Assembly (NCBI RefSeq): GCF_900100435.1
Contig: NZ_FNEX01000005.1
Location: 310,001-374,000, forward strand
Source of the DNA: Pedobacter sp. ok626
GTDB lineage: Bacteria; Bacteroidota; Bacteroidia; Sphingobacteriales; Sphingobacteriaceae
DNA length: 64,000 nucleotides
Reading direction: 5' to 3'
Positions 17,059 to 25,824 of the stretch are shown here, one piece after another. Position 1 is the stretch's first letter. The number at the start of each line of letters is the position of its first letter. Made by a program: the position numbers and the translations under genes. The notes under the pieces were generated by a model that was given only the letters and a program-made list of their open reading frames with translations, ran no database searches and was not told where the DNA came from.

Positions 17059-20000
17059 ATGAAATTTTATACCTTAACTGTGTGCCGGACTCCCGTCGGC
17101 ATTCATAAATATTTACTGGTTATGAAGCTTGTTTTTGTTTTAATAATTACAGTTTTTCTTCAGAATTCGCTGGCTGTTAACGCTCAAAAAGTGACGCTGG
17201 CTGAAAGGAATATATCCCTGGATCAGATTTTTATAAGAATTAAAGCGCAAACGGGGTACGACTTTCTCTATACGAAAGAAATGCTGAGAAAAAGTCACCC
17301 TATTAATGTGAATTTTAGCAATACACCACTTAATGAGGTGCTGAATTATTGTTTTAACAACCAACCTGTTGTTTATAAGATTAGTGACAATCTTATCGTG
17401 GTAATTCGCAGGCCGGAGAGTCAGGTTATTGCTCAGAATCTGGAGGTAAAAGGAACCATTACCGATGATAAAAATCGTCCTTTGCCCGGTGTAACGGTTA
17501 GGCTAAAAGATGGTAATCTGACTTCAATTTCGGATGCCAAGGGGAATTATCTCATCAAAAGTCCAGATTTGAAACGGAGCTTAACATTTTCATTCATTGG
17601 TTTTGAAACCCAGGAAATCCCAATAAATGGACGCAATACCATCAATGTTGTTTTGAGACAGAAGAGCACAGATTTAAGTGATATTGTGGTCATTGGCTAT
17701 GGAACTGTTGCTAAATCGGATTTAACAGGAGCTGTTGGGCAGGTTAAAATAGAAGACTTGAATAAAGCTCCTGTAAGGTCTTTTGAGGAGGCCTTAGCCG
17801 GTCGTACTGCAGGTGTACAAGTCAGTTCGCCGGAAGGACAACCAGGAGCTGCCAGTAATATTGTAATTCGTGGTAATAACTCCATCACACAAGACAATTC
17901 GCCCTTATATGTGATTGATGGCTTTCCTATAGAAAATCCCAATAACAACATGATCAATCCTTCTGAAATTGCAACCATTAGCATTTTAAAAGATGCGTCG
18001 GCAACTGCGATCTATGGTGCGAGAGGGGCGAATGGGGTAATTATTATCACTACAAAAAAAGGGAAGCAGGGACCACCCATTGTTGCGTACGACAACTATT
18101 TTGGAATTCAGCAGAACATCAATAAAATGAAAATGATGAATCCATACGATTTTGTGAAACTGCAAATAGATTTAATTGGTCCAACAGCCCAAACGATTTA
18201 TACACCTGGTGATCCATCATTGGCAAATCCGCAGGCAGGCGGGCGCACACTGGATTATTATAAAACTACTGAGGGAACCGATTGGCAAAGTCAGATTTTT
18301 AGGAACGCGGCTATGCAAAACCACAATTTATCCGTTAGAGGTGGTACTGATAAAACCAAGTATTCTTTATCGGGATCGGCATTTCTGCAAGACGGGATCA
18401 TCATAAACTCTGGATATGATCGGTATCAGGGGCGTTTTAATCTGGAGCAAACCATTAATGATAAACTTAGGATCAATGTAAATGTAAATTACTCGGCTTC
18501 TAAAACGTTTGGCACTTTACCCTCTAGTTCAGGCTCCATGTCTTATGGATTATTGTATAGCACCTGGGGATTCAGACCGGTTACGGGTGAAAATGAATCG
18601 GACCTGGCGGATTCTTCGCTTGATCCGAATATAACCAGCGACTACCGATATAATCCTGTCCTTTCTGCTAAAAATGAGAAGGTGATGAGTGAAGATAAAA
18701 CGATGATTTCATCTGGAATCATAGATTATAAGATCACAAAGGATCTAATTCTTAAAGTTACAGGTGGTATTTATTCAAGAACGTTGGAGAATTCTACATT
18801 TTATAATAGCCAAACCAAGTATGGCGATTTTAGAACATATCCGGGTACAAATGGACCAAATGGAAGCATTGACAACTTTGAAATCACCAATTATACCAAT
18901 GAAAATACGCTAAACTACAACAAGGTTTTTAATAAAATCCATACGGTTAGCGCTGTAGCAGGCTATACTATTCAACATGCAAAATCTGCTAATCATGGCT
19001 TAACCGCCAATCAATTGCCTAATGAATCTTTGGGTTTGGACGGATTGAGTCAGGGTATTCCTTTGGCCATCCGAACCGGTTCTACAGGTAATTATTTAGA
19101 ATCTTATCTGGCGCGCGTTAATTACGGCTATAAATCTAAATATCTTTTTACAGCCTCTTTTCGTGCAGATGGTTCTTCCAAATTCGCAGATGGACACAAA
19201 TGGGGATATTTCCCTTCTGCAGCTTTTGCCTGGAACGTGATGAAGGAGACATTTATGAAAAAGATAACGGTAATATCTGATGCAAAGCTACGCACCAGCT
19301 ATGGTGTAACGGGTAACAACAGGGTAAACGATTTTGCCTATCTCTCCAGAATTACTTTTCCCATCATTAACAATTATAGTTTCGCAAATGCCTTTGTGAC
19401 CGGTGCGGTCCCAAGTACTTTGGGTAACACAGATTTGAGATGGGAAACTACGGCTCAGTTTGATGCTGGTTTGGATATTTCGTTCTTTAAAAACCGGATT
19501 TCTGCTTCTGTTGATTATTACAACAAGAGAACTTATGATTTATTGTTAAATGCACAATTGCCAGCATCAAGTGGTTATACTACGGCATTTAAAAATATTG
19601 GTAAAGTGGGCAATAGCGGTTGGGAATTTGAACTCAATACGAAAAATTTGACGGGTAAGTTTTCCTGGGGCTCTAGTTTCAATATCTCATTTAACCGGAA
19701 TAAGGTATTGGCGTTAACCAAGGATCAGGAAAGTTTAACAACGGCCATAGGCTGGGAAACCAGCTATAACAATCTATTTCCCTATATCGCTCAGCTTAAT
19801 GCACCAATTGCTCAGTTTTTTGGCTACAAATGGACTGGCGTATATCAATATTCAGATTTTAATAAGATGCCGAATGGTAGCTACGTTTTAAAAAGTACTG
19901 TTCCTGATAATGGTAGTGGACGGGCTGTAGTACAACCTGGAGATATTAAATATGCAGATTTAAATAATGATGGTACGGTAAATACTTTAGACAGAACCAT

Positions 20001-20508
20001 TATCGGTAATCCCAATCCTAAATTCACTGGGGGTTTTTCAAATAACTTTGCTTATAAAAATTTCGACCTGAATGTATTTTTCCAGTGGTCGTACGGAAAT
20101 GATATTTTAAATGCCAATCGCCTGGTATTTGAAGGTAGCAAGAGTCCGGGTTTGAATATGTTTGAAACTTATGCAGATAGATGGACTGCCAATAATCCTT
20201 CAAATACCTATTTCCGGACTAATGGTAATGGGCCGTATGCTTATTCTTCTCGTATCATAGAAGATGGATCTTTTTTGCGCTTGAAAACAGTCTCTCTGGG
20301 ATATTCAATTCCATCAGCTTTATTGAAAAAAATCAGTTTAATGGCGTTGAGATTCAATGTATCTGCCCAGAATTTAATAACGTGGACCAATTATTCAGGT
20401 TCTGATCCGGAAGTTTCTACTCGTAATACGGCATTAACGCCTGGCTTTGATTACTCCGCCTATCCAAGAGCCCGGACAATTGTATTTGGTTTAAATGCTA
20501 CATTTTAA
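17059..20508 (+). CDS. SusC/RagA-family TonB-linked outer-membrane importer with STN domain (locus B)
   Basis: The protein has 1149 residues from the ATG at 17059. An in-frame start at 16891 would overlap the previous gene and is rejected. The chosen start shares a 15-base identity (TCAAATATATGAAAT) with the locus C susC start. Order: basic extension and signal peptide, STN domain (LDQIFIRIKAQTGYDFLY), carboxypeptidase-regulatory-like domain, plug (ALAGRTAGVQV, IVIRGNNSI, ILKDASATAIYGARGANG) and barrel. It should import oligosaccharides released at the surface and, through the STN domain, report their presence to the FecR of locus B. The susD start follows 10 bases later. Confidence 0.95.
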   Translation: MKFYTLTVCRTPVGIHKYLLVMKLVFVLIITVFLQNSLAVNAQKVTLAERNISLDQIFIRIKAQTGYDFLYTKEMLRKSHPINVNFSNTPLNEVLNYCFNNQPVVYKISDNLIVVIRRPESQVIAQNLEVKGTITDDKNRPLPGVTVRLKDGNLTSISDAKGNYLIKSPDLKRSLTFSFIGFETQEIPINGRNTINVVLRQKSTDLSDIVVIGYGTVAKSDLTGAVGQVKIEDLNKAPVRSFEEALAGRTAGVQVSSPEGQPGAASNIVIRGNNSITQDNSPLYVIDGFPIENPNNNMINPSEIATISILKDASATAIYGARGANGVIIITTKKGKQGPPIVAYDNYFGIQQNINKMKMMNPYDFVKLQIDLIGPTAQTIYTPGDPSLANPQAGGRTLDYYKTTEGTDWQSQIFRNAAMQNHNLSVRGGTDKTKYSLSGSAFLQDGIIINSGYDRYQGRFNLEQTINDKLRINVNVNYSASKTFGTLPSSSGSMSYGLLYSTWGFRPVTGENESDLADSSLDPNITSDYRYNPVLSAKNEKVMSEDKTMISSGIIDYKITKDLILKVTGGIYSRTLENSTFYNSQTKYGDFRTYPGTNGPNGSIDNFEITNYTNENTLNYNKVFNKIHTVSAVAGYTIQHAKSANHGLTANQLPNESLGLDGLSQGIPLAIRTGSTGNYLESYLARVNYGYKSKYLFTASFRADGSSKFADGHKWGYFPSAAFAWNVMKETFMKKITVISDAKLRTSYGVTGNNRVNDFAYLSRITFPIINNYSFANAFVTGAVPSTLGNTDLRWETTAQFDAGLDISFFKNRISASVDYYNKRTYDLLLNAQLPASSGYTTAFKNIGKVGNSGWEFELNTKNLTGKFSWGSSFNISFNRNKVLALTKDQESLTTAIGWETSYNNLFPYIAQLNAPIAQFFGYKWTGVYQYSDFNKMPNGSYVLKSTVPDNGSGRAVVQPGDIKYADLNNDGTVNTLDRTIIGNPNPKFTGGFSNNFAYKNFDLNVFFQWSYGNDILNANRLVFEGSKSPGLNMFETYADRWTANNPSNTYFRTNGNGPYAYSSRIIEDGSFLRLKTVSLGYSIPSALLKKISLMALRFNVSAQNLITWTNYSGSDPEVSTRNTALTPGFDYSAYPRARTIVFGLNATF

Positions 20509-20518
20509 CACTGAAAAA

Positions 20519-22378
20519 ATGAAAAAGATCACTTTTTTTATCTTAACAATAATGGTTTTAGCATCATCATGCAATAAGCTGGATACTAACCCAACTGAAT
20601 TTTTATCACCCGTAAATTACTACCAAACCGAACAACAATTGTCTAACGCTTTAAATGGTGTCTATGACCCTTTAGGGAGTGAGGCTATGTACGGTAATGC
20701 TTTACTGACCTGGCTTTCTTATGGTAATGATGAGGCTTATTGGGCATTTTCGGCTTTTATTATACCAACTACCCAGATCTTCAATTATGATTCGTCGAAC
20801 TCAGATATTAATGGATTGTGGACGGCTCTTTATGATGGGATCAATCGTGCAAACATATTACTTGAAGCCCTTGATAAGGCTAGTATTGGAGAAACTGCTA
20901 AAAAAAGCTTTAAAGGGCAAGCACTTTTCTTGAGAGCCTATTATTATTTTATGCTGGTAGATAATTGGGGAGGTGTTCCACTAAAGTTAAGTTCAACGAA
21001 GTCTGCTAATGAGGTTGATATTCCGCGTACTGATGTTAAAGTTATTTACGATCAGATTTTGAAAGATATGCAAACAGCAGAGGAACTTTTGCCTTTGGCA
21101 AGTACTTTGGGAGCTAATTCATCAGGTAGGATCTCTAAAAATGCTGTCCAGGGTATTTTAGCAAGGGTATGTTTAACTATGGCTGGAAGTCCAATAAATG
21201 ATGTTTCAAAATATGCAGATGCATTAAAATGGTCTAAAAAGGTAATAGATCAGGGGCAAAATTCTCTGAACCCTGATTTTGCACAGATTTTCACAAACCA
21301 GGCGCAGGATAAATATGATATTCAGGAGTGCATCTGGGAAGTAGAATTTTATGGTAATCAGGGTGATTCTCATCGTGAAACGGGATTTAACGGCATAAGA
21401 AATGGCAATAGAACACCTACTACCGCAGCTTACCTGGCAGAGCCTGGATTTGGATATGGTTTTCTGGGTATAACTGGTAAATTATTTGGTTTGTATGCGG
21501 TTACAGATCCTGTAAGTCAGGCTACCAAGGATTTACGTCGGGATAGGAGTATCGCTAACTATACCTGGGCAAATACCGCGATTCCCAGTAAAACAATTTT
21601 TCCTGTGACTACCATTTGGGGAAGGTATCCTGGCAAATGGAGAAGAGAAGAAGAAACCTTTTTGCCGAGAAATAAAAATGCTTGTGGGACTAATTTCCCA
21701 TTGTTACGTTATGCAGATGTATTGCTGATGTACGCTGAGGCAGAAAATCAGATCAATGGGCCTACAACATTGGCTTATGAAGCGATTAATAAAGTTAGAC
21801 AAAGAGCTTATGGCAATGGTAGTCGAGTGGCAACAATAACCATTAATAATGCTGGTTCGGGCTATACTGCTGCACCAGAAGTAACAATAGCGGCAGGTAC
21901 GGCCAGTTATACCGCAACGGCCACTGCAACCATTACTGCGGGAAAGGTGACTGCAATTACAATTACTTCTCCGGGTGGTTTTTATAATGCTGTCCCTATT
22001 GTTTCTATAGCCGCCCCAACCGGTACCGGGGGAGTGAGAGCAACAGCCACAGCAACAATTGAAACTATTATAGCCAGCGATGCCAATCTCGTTGCAGGGC
22101 TAGATCAGAAAGATTTCTTTACTCAAATACAGAATGAAAGAATGCGGGAGCTGTCTTTTGAATGCCTGCGGACGCATGACTTAAAAAGATGGGGTACATT
22201 GATCACTACACTAAAAGATTTTGCGATAGATGTAAGGGCAAATGCTCCGGCAGCTTATAAAAGTGTAGCCCTTCTTGGCGAAAATATTCAGGATAAACAT
22301 ACGCTATATCCAATTCCAAGTCGGGAACTCTCATTAAATGCAGCAATTACTCAAAAGGACCAAAATCCCGGCTGGTAA
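20519..22378 (+). CDS. SusD/RagB-family glycan-binding lipoprotein with inserted repeat module
   Basis: This 619-residue lipoprotein (lipobox LASSC, C18) has the SusD core: ALFLRAYYYFMLVDNWGG near 135-152, LLRYADVLLMYAEAENQI near 395-412, INKVRQRAYG near 423-432, and after the insert FFTQIQNERMRELSFECLRTHDLKRW and a LYPIPSRELSLN ending. The core is continuous except for about 83 extra residues (437-519) between the INKVRQRA helix and the next helix. The insert contains two copies of a GxGY/GGFY-xxxP-V-I plus ATATATI unit. The ATG at 20519 is chosen because it gives a proper lipoprotein signal. It pairs with the SusC upstream to bind the locus B glycan. Confidence 0.92.
   Translation: MKKITFFILTIMVLASSCNKLDTNPTEFLSPVNYYQTEQQLSNALNGVYDPLGSEAMYGNALLTWLSYGNDEAYWAFSAFIIPTTQIFNYDSSNSDINGLWTALYDGINRANILLEALDKASIGETAKKSFKGQALFLRAYYYFMLVDNWGGVPLKLSSTKSANEVDIPRTDVKVIYDQILKDMQTAEELLPLASTLGANSSGRISKNAVQGILARVCLTMAGSPINDVSKYADALKWSKKVIDQGQNSLNPDFAQIFTNQAQDKYDIQECIWEVEFYGNQGDSHRETGFNGIRNGNRTPTTAAYLAEPGFGYGFLGITGKLFGLYAVTDPVSQATKDLRRDRSIANYTWANTAIPSKTIFPVTTIWGRYPGKWRREEETFLPRNKNACGTNFPLLRYADVLLMYAEAENQINGPTTLAYEAINKVRQRAYGNGSRVATITINNAGSGYTAAPEVTIAAGTASYTATATATITAGKVTAITITSPGGFYNAVPIVSIAAPTGTGGVRATATATIETIIASDANLVAGLDQKDFFTQIQNERMRELSFECLRTHDLKRWGTLITTLKDFAIDVRANAPAAYKSVALLGENIQDKHTLYPIPSRELSLNAAITQKDQNPGW
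21827..22075 (+). repeat. Two-fold beta repeat inserted in the locus B SusD
   Basis: Two units of about 38 residues follow one another inside the SusD frame. The first contains AGSGYTAAPEVTI and ends ATATATI, and the second contains GGFYNAVPIVSI and ends ATATATI. The reading frame is kept on both sides and the SusD core resumes directly afterwards. Such units occur in phage structural and adhesin-like proteins and predict an extra beta domain on the SusD surface. Confidence 0.6.
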
Positions 22379-22399
22379 AATTTATTTAAATAAAAAATA

Positions 22400-23308
22400 A
22401 TGATCATGAAACTACATTATATATTTCTTTCATTTTTAATCATTTCTAGCCTTCTTTTTTCTTGTAAAAAAGAAGGTGTTAAATCTCCTGAGTTTGATGT
22501 TAAAACTGATAAAGGCACCTATAAAGTTGGCGAGCAAGTGGTGTTTAATTTTTCAGGAAACCCAAATTTTATATCATTCTATTCGGGCGAAGTCGGTAAT
22601 AATTATGCAAATCGGGCGAGAACCCGCGAAAATGGCAAGGCCATTATGCAGTTTACCTCTACCCAGGCAGGCGGTTCTCAAGTAGGTAATTTGAAAATGA
22701 TGATTTCAAACGACTTCAATGGAGTTTATGATGCTCCAAGTATTGCTAAAGCAACTTGGACGGACATCACCAACAGGGCGATATTATCACCAGGGGGAAC
22801 GGCCGGAAACAATACGCCATCTGGAAATGTTGATTTGTCTGATTATGCAGCGCTCAATAAACCAGTATACATAGGTTTTTATGATCTTGCTCCCCAAAAT
22901 ACCTTACAACCCAGAGGCTGGACGATTGGAGGTCTAACTATTAATAATACACTTACTGATAAAACGATATTCGCCGTAGTTCCTAATTTTTTGGCTGCAG
23001 GATTTGTTGCTGTAGATCTCCAAAACCCAACCTATAAATGGACTATAACATCAACACAGATGCAAGTGCCAAGTATTGTTCCGGGACAGGCAACTAATGA
23101 AGATTGGTCTATATCGACTGCAATTGATCTTAATACCGTAAATCCTGACTACAGTATTCCTATAAAAGGGATTGATACGCGAGTTGCTAATTACTCTTAT
23201 GTTTTTAAAGCAGCCGGCACCTACACCGTCACTTTCCTGGCTTCAAATATCAATGTCGATGATGAGAAAGATATTGTTAAAACCCTTGTGCTGACCATTA
23301 ACCCTTAG
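22400..23308 (+). CDS. DUF5017-type surface lipoprotein (SusE/F-like position)
   Basis: This is a 302-residue lipoprotein (lipobox LLFSC, C22) with no enzyme motif. The mature part starts with DVKTDKGTYKVGEQVVFNFSG, an Ig-like strand pattern found at the start of DUF5017 proteins, and it ends with another beta-sandwich strand (GTYTVTFLASN). DUF5017 proteins sit behind SusCD pairs and are taken to be accessory glycan-binding proteins. It starts 21 bases after susD and 4 bases before the next gene, firmly within the operon. An ATG at 22406 is an alternative start. Confidence 0.75.
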   Translation: MIMKLHYIFLSFLIISSLLFSCKKEGVKSPEFDVKTDKGTYKVGEQVVFNFSGNPNFISFYSGEVGNNYANRARTRENGKAIMQFTSTQAGGSQVGNLKMMISNDFNGVYDAPSIAKATWTDITNRAILSPGGTAGNNTPSGNVDLSDYAALNKPVYIGFYDLAPQNTLQPRGWTIGGLTINNTLTDKTIFAVVPNFLAAGFVAVDLQNPTYKWTITSTQMQVPSIVPGQATNEDWSISTAIDLNTVNPDYSIPIKGIDTRVANYSYVFKAAGTYTVTFLASNINVDDEKDIVKTLVLTINP

Positions 23309-23312
23309 CGAT

Positions 23313-24641
23313 ATGAAATTTTATAATTCCATAGTTGTTTTTCTCTTTACTGTTAGCGCAGGTTTTAGCCAAATCCAAATGCCGACAAAAATTACCCCAA
23401 TAGGTAAAGGATGGGCTAATAATTCTATCAATGTGGTGCCTTACAGGAAAAATTCACTAGTAACTTTTCAGGGTATCCAATACACTGCTTTTTATGATAG
23501 CGCACATTATGTAGTCTTAGCCAAACGCAAATCAAATTCCCCTGTTTGGGAAATAGCAAAAACACAATACAAGGGCGATGTTTTTGATGCACACAATTCG
23601 ATCAGTATTGGCGTGGATGGGCAGGGGTATTTGCATGTATCATGGGATCATCACAGCTGGGGCAAGCACCTTACTCCCTTAAATTACTGCAAGAGCCTAT
23701 CTCCCGGATCGCTGAAGCTTTCAAAAAAGCTAATGATGACTGGCTTGAAGGAGGATAAAATTACTTATCCTGAATTTTACAGGCTGATAAATGGTGATCT
23801 ACTATTCTTTTATAGGGACGGTGAATCGGGAAGCGGTAATGTGATGTTAAACAGATATGCCGTAAAAACCGGAAAATGGACACAAGTTCAAAGCAGTTTT
23901 ATTGATGGCGAAAACCTTCGCAATCCTTATTGGCAAATTGCACTGGATAAAAAAGGAGTGATTCATATGTCCTGGACCTGGCGTGAAAGTCCAGATGTAG
24001 CAACCAATCACGATGTGTGTTATGCGCGTTCGGCAGATGGAGGAAAGACCTGGACCAGATCCGATGGAACAAAATATCAACTCCCAATTAAGGAGGCAAG
24101 GGCAGAGTGTGTTGCTAAAATTCCACAAAAAAGCGAACTTATCAATCAGGTGTCGATGACGACTGACCATAATGGTAACCCTTATATTGCGAGCTATTGG
24201 AAGGAAAAAGGAGCGAAGGCACCTCAATATCATTTGCTCTATTTAAAACAGGGACGGTGGATTAATTTAAATCTAAATTTTAGGGAAAGGGATTTTTCGT
24301 TAAGTGGTGGTGGCACAAAAGGCATACCGATAGCGAGGCCACAGGTACTGGTTTGGGATAACGGAACCCATACTGCGGTAGCCCTAATATTTAGAGATGT
24401 TGAACGACAGAACAGCGCTTCCATTGCTATATGTAAGGATCTTGATAAACCGGTATGGGTGTGTGAGGACCTTAGTTTGCAAGATCTTGGCGCCTGGGAG
24501 CCTAGTTATGATACTGAACTTTGGAATAGTAAAAATGTTTTGAATTTGTTACTTCAAAAAGTACAGCAAAAGGACAATGATGGTCAAATAGCAATGGCTC
24601 CTCAAATGCTCTCTGTATTGGAATGGAAGCCTCTTAAATAG
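23313..24641 (+). CDS. BNR_4 seven-bladed propeller, putative polysaccharide lyase (PL24/25/27-like) or GH145
   Basis: The 442-residue exported protein (signal to about residue 19) belongs to the BNR_4 group that contains ulvan lyases PL24/PL25, the rhamnose-glucuronate lyase PL27 and the rhamnosidase GH145. Visible motifs are H94 in DAHNSISIG, H114 in WDHH, Y152 in TYPEFY and R168 in FYRDG. The H94-H114 spacing (20) and Y152-R168 spacing (16) equal those I recall for the PL25 catalytic residues His123/His143 and Tyr188/Arg204, supporting a lyase that cleaves next to a uronic acid. An unsaturated-uronyl hydrolase (GH105) gene comes next, which is what a lyase product requires. Exact family and substrate cannot be settled by eye. 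Confidence 0.72.
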   Translation: MKFYNSIVVFLFTVSAGFSQIQMPTKITPIGKGWANNSINVVPYRKNSLVTFQGIQYTAFYDSAHYVVLAKRKSNSPVWEIAKTQYKGDVFDAHNSISIGVDGQGYLHVSWDHHSWGKHLTPLNYCKSLSPGSLKLSKKLMMTGLKEDKITYPEFYRLINGDLLFFYRDGESGSGNVMLNRYAVKTGKWTQVQSSFIDGENLRNPYWQIALDKKGVIHMSWTWRESPDVATNHDVCYARSADGGKTWTRSDGTKYQLPIKEARAECVAKIPQKSELINQVSMTTDHNGNPYIASYWKEKGAKAPQYHLLYLKQGRWINLNLNFRERDFSLSGGGTKGIPIARPQVLVWDNGTHTAVALIFRDVERQNSASIAICKDLDKPVWVCEDLSLQDLGAWEPSYDTELWNSKNVLNLLLQKVQQKDNDGQIAMAPQMLSVLEWKPLK

Positions 24642-24650
24642 TGAAATCTT

Positions 24651-25760
24651 ATGAAATTGTATAAAATAATTGGAGCCATTTTTTGGTCGATGTTTATCTA
24701 TATGGGCGCAATGGCCCAGCAGTTGGAGAAATTTCCAGCTAAATATGACCCTCAAACAATAGGTTTAAAGGTAACGTCTAAGTTTATCAACTCTCCTTAT
24801 TTGTTGTATGGATCAACGATTGCTTATTCAGAAGTGTGTACCTGGTATGGAGCGCTTAGTTTTGCCGGAATTACTAAGAATGCAGAAATTAAAACGCAAC
24901 TTGTCGCCCGTTTTGAGCCTTTTTTTAAGGACAAAAAACGAATGGTGCCCATACATGATAATGTAGATCATTCTGTATTTGGTGCGCTACCCTTAGCGCT
25001 GTATTTACATACAGGTGTAAAAGATTATCTGCCCTTTGGCAAGCTGTATGCCGATAATCAATGGCAGGTACCTGAGGGTGTGAAGCTTGCAGATTCTATA
25101 AAAGGCTATGTAAAGCAGGGTTTAAGCTGGCAAACAAGATTGTGGATTGATGATATGTATATGATCACATTGTTGCAGGTTCAGGCTTTTAGGGCTACTG
25201 GTAATAAAGAATATATCAACCGTGCAGCAAATGAAATGGTATTTTACTTAAAGCAGTTGCAAAAGCCAAATGGATTGTTTTATCATGCACCAGATGTGCC
25301 GTTTTATTGGGGGCGGGGTAATGGTTGGATGGCGGCGGGAATGACAGAATTGCTTAAGTCTCTGCCCAAAGATAATCCTGATAGGGCCTTCATACTCACA
25401 AAATACAAATTGATGATGCGTTCCCTGCTAAAATACCAATCGTCGGATGGGATGTGGCGACAATTGATTGATGATCCTGCTTCCTGGGTCGAATCATCCT
25501 GCACGGGAATGTTTACCTATGCCATGCTCAGCGGTGTAAAACATGGGTGGCTGGCCGGTAAACGGTATAATGCAGCGGCAAGAAAAGGTTGGTTTTCACT
25601 GGTAGAACATTTAGATGAAGCAGGTAATATAACCGGTGTATGTGAGGGAACCAATAAAAAAAGTGACAGGCAATATTATCTGGATAGAAAACAGATAACA
25701 GGCGATTTCCATGGGCAGGCGCCTGTTCTTTGGTGCGCTTTTGCTTTGTTGGAGAAATGA
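24651..25760 (+). CDS. GH105 unsaturated uronyl hydrolase
   Basis: This 369-residue secreted (alpha/alpha)6-barrel enzyme removes the 4,5-unsaturated uronic acid left at the non-reducing end by a polysaccharide lyase. Hallmarks are WIDDMYM (D167/D168), the YWGRGNGW motif near 219-226, and a helix-rich layout ending in a GDFHGQAPVLW segment. The signal peptide covers about 1-22 and length is normal. It lies 9 bases after the BNR_4 lyase-like gene, so the two probably act in sequence in the periplasm. Members act on rhamnogalacturonan, ulvan or arabinogalactan-derived ends, so substrate remains open. Confidence 0.92.
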   Translation: MKLYKIIGAIFWSMFIYMGAMAQQLEKFPAKYDPQTIGLKVTSKFINSPYLLYGSTIAYSEVCTWYGALSFAGITKNAEIKTQLVARFEPFFKDKKRMVPIHDNVDHSVFGALPLALYLHTGVKDYLPFGKLYADNQWQVPEGVKLADSIKGYVKQGLSWQTRLWIDDMYMITLLQVQAFRATGNKEYINRAANEMVFYLKQLQKPNGLFYHAPDVPFYWGRGNGWMAAGMTELLKSLPKDNPDRAFILTKYKLMMRSLLKYQSSDGMWRQLIDDPASWVESSCTGMFTYAMLSGVKHGWLAGKRYNAAARKGWFSLVEHLDEAGNITGVCEGTNKKSDRQYYLDRKQITGDFHGQAPVLWCAFALLEK

Positions 25761-25824
25761 TATCAGGCTCCTTTGAAGACTGTGTGGTTCAATTGGATAA
25801 TTATTCAAGTATAAATAAACAGAA

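Noticed and set aside
23847..24233. Long minus-strand frame antisense to the BNR_4 gene
   Set aside because: Shadow of a well-supported gene with no start context or known motif.
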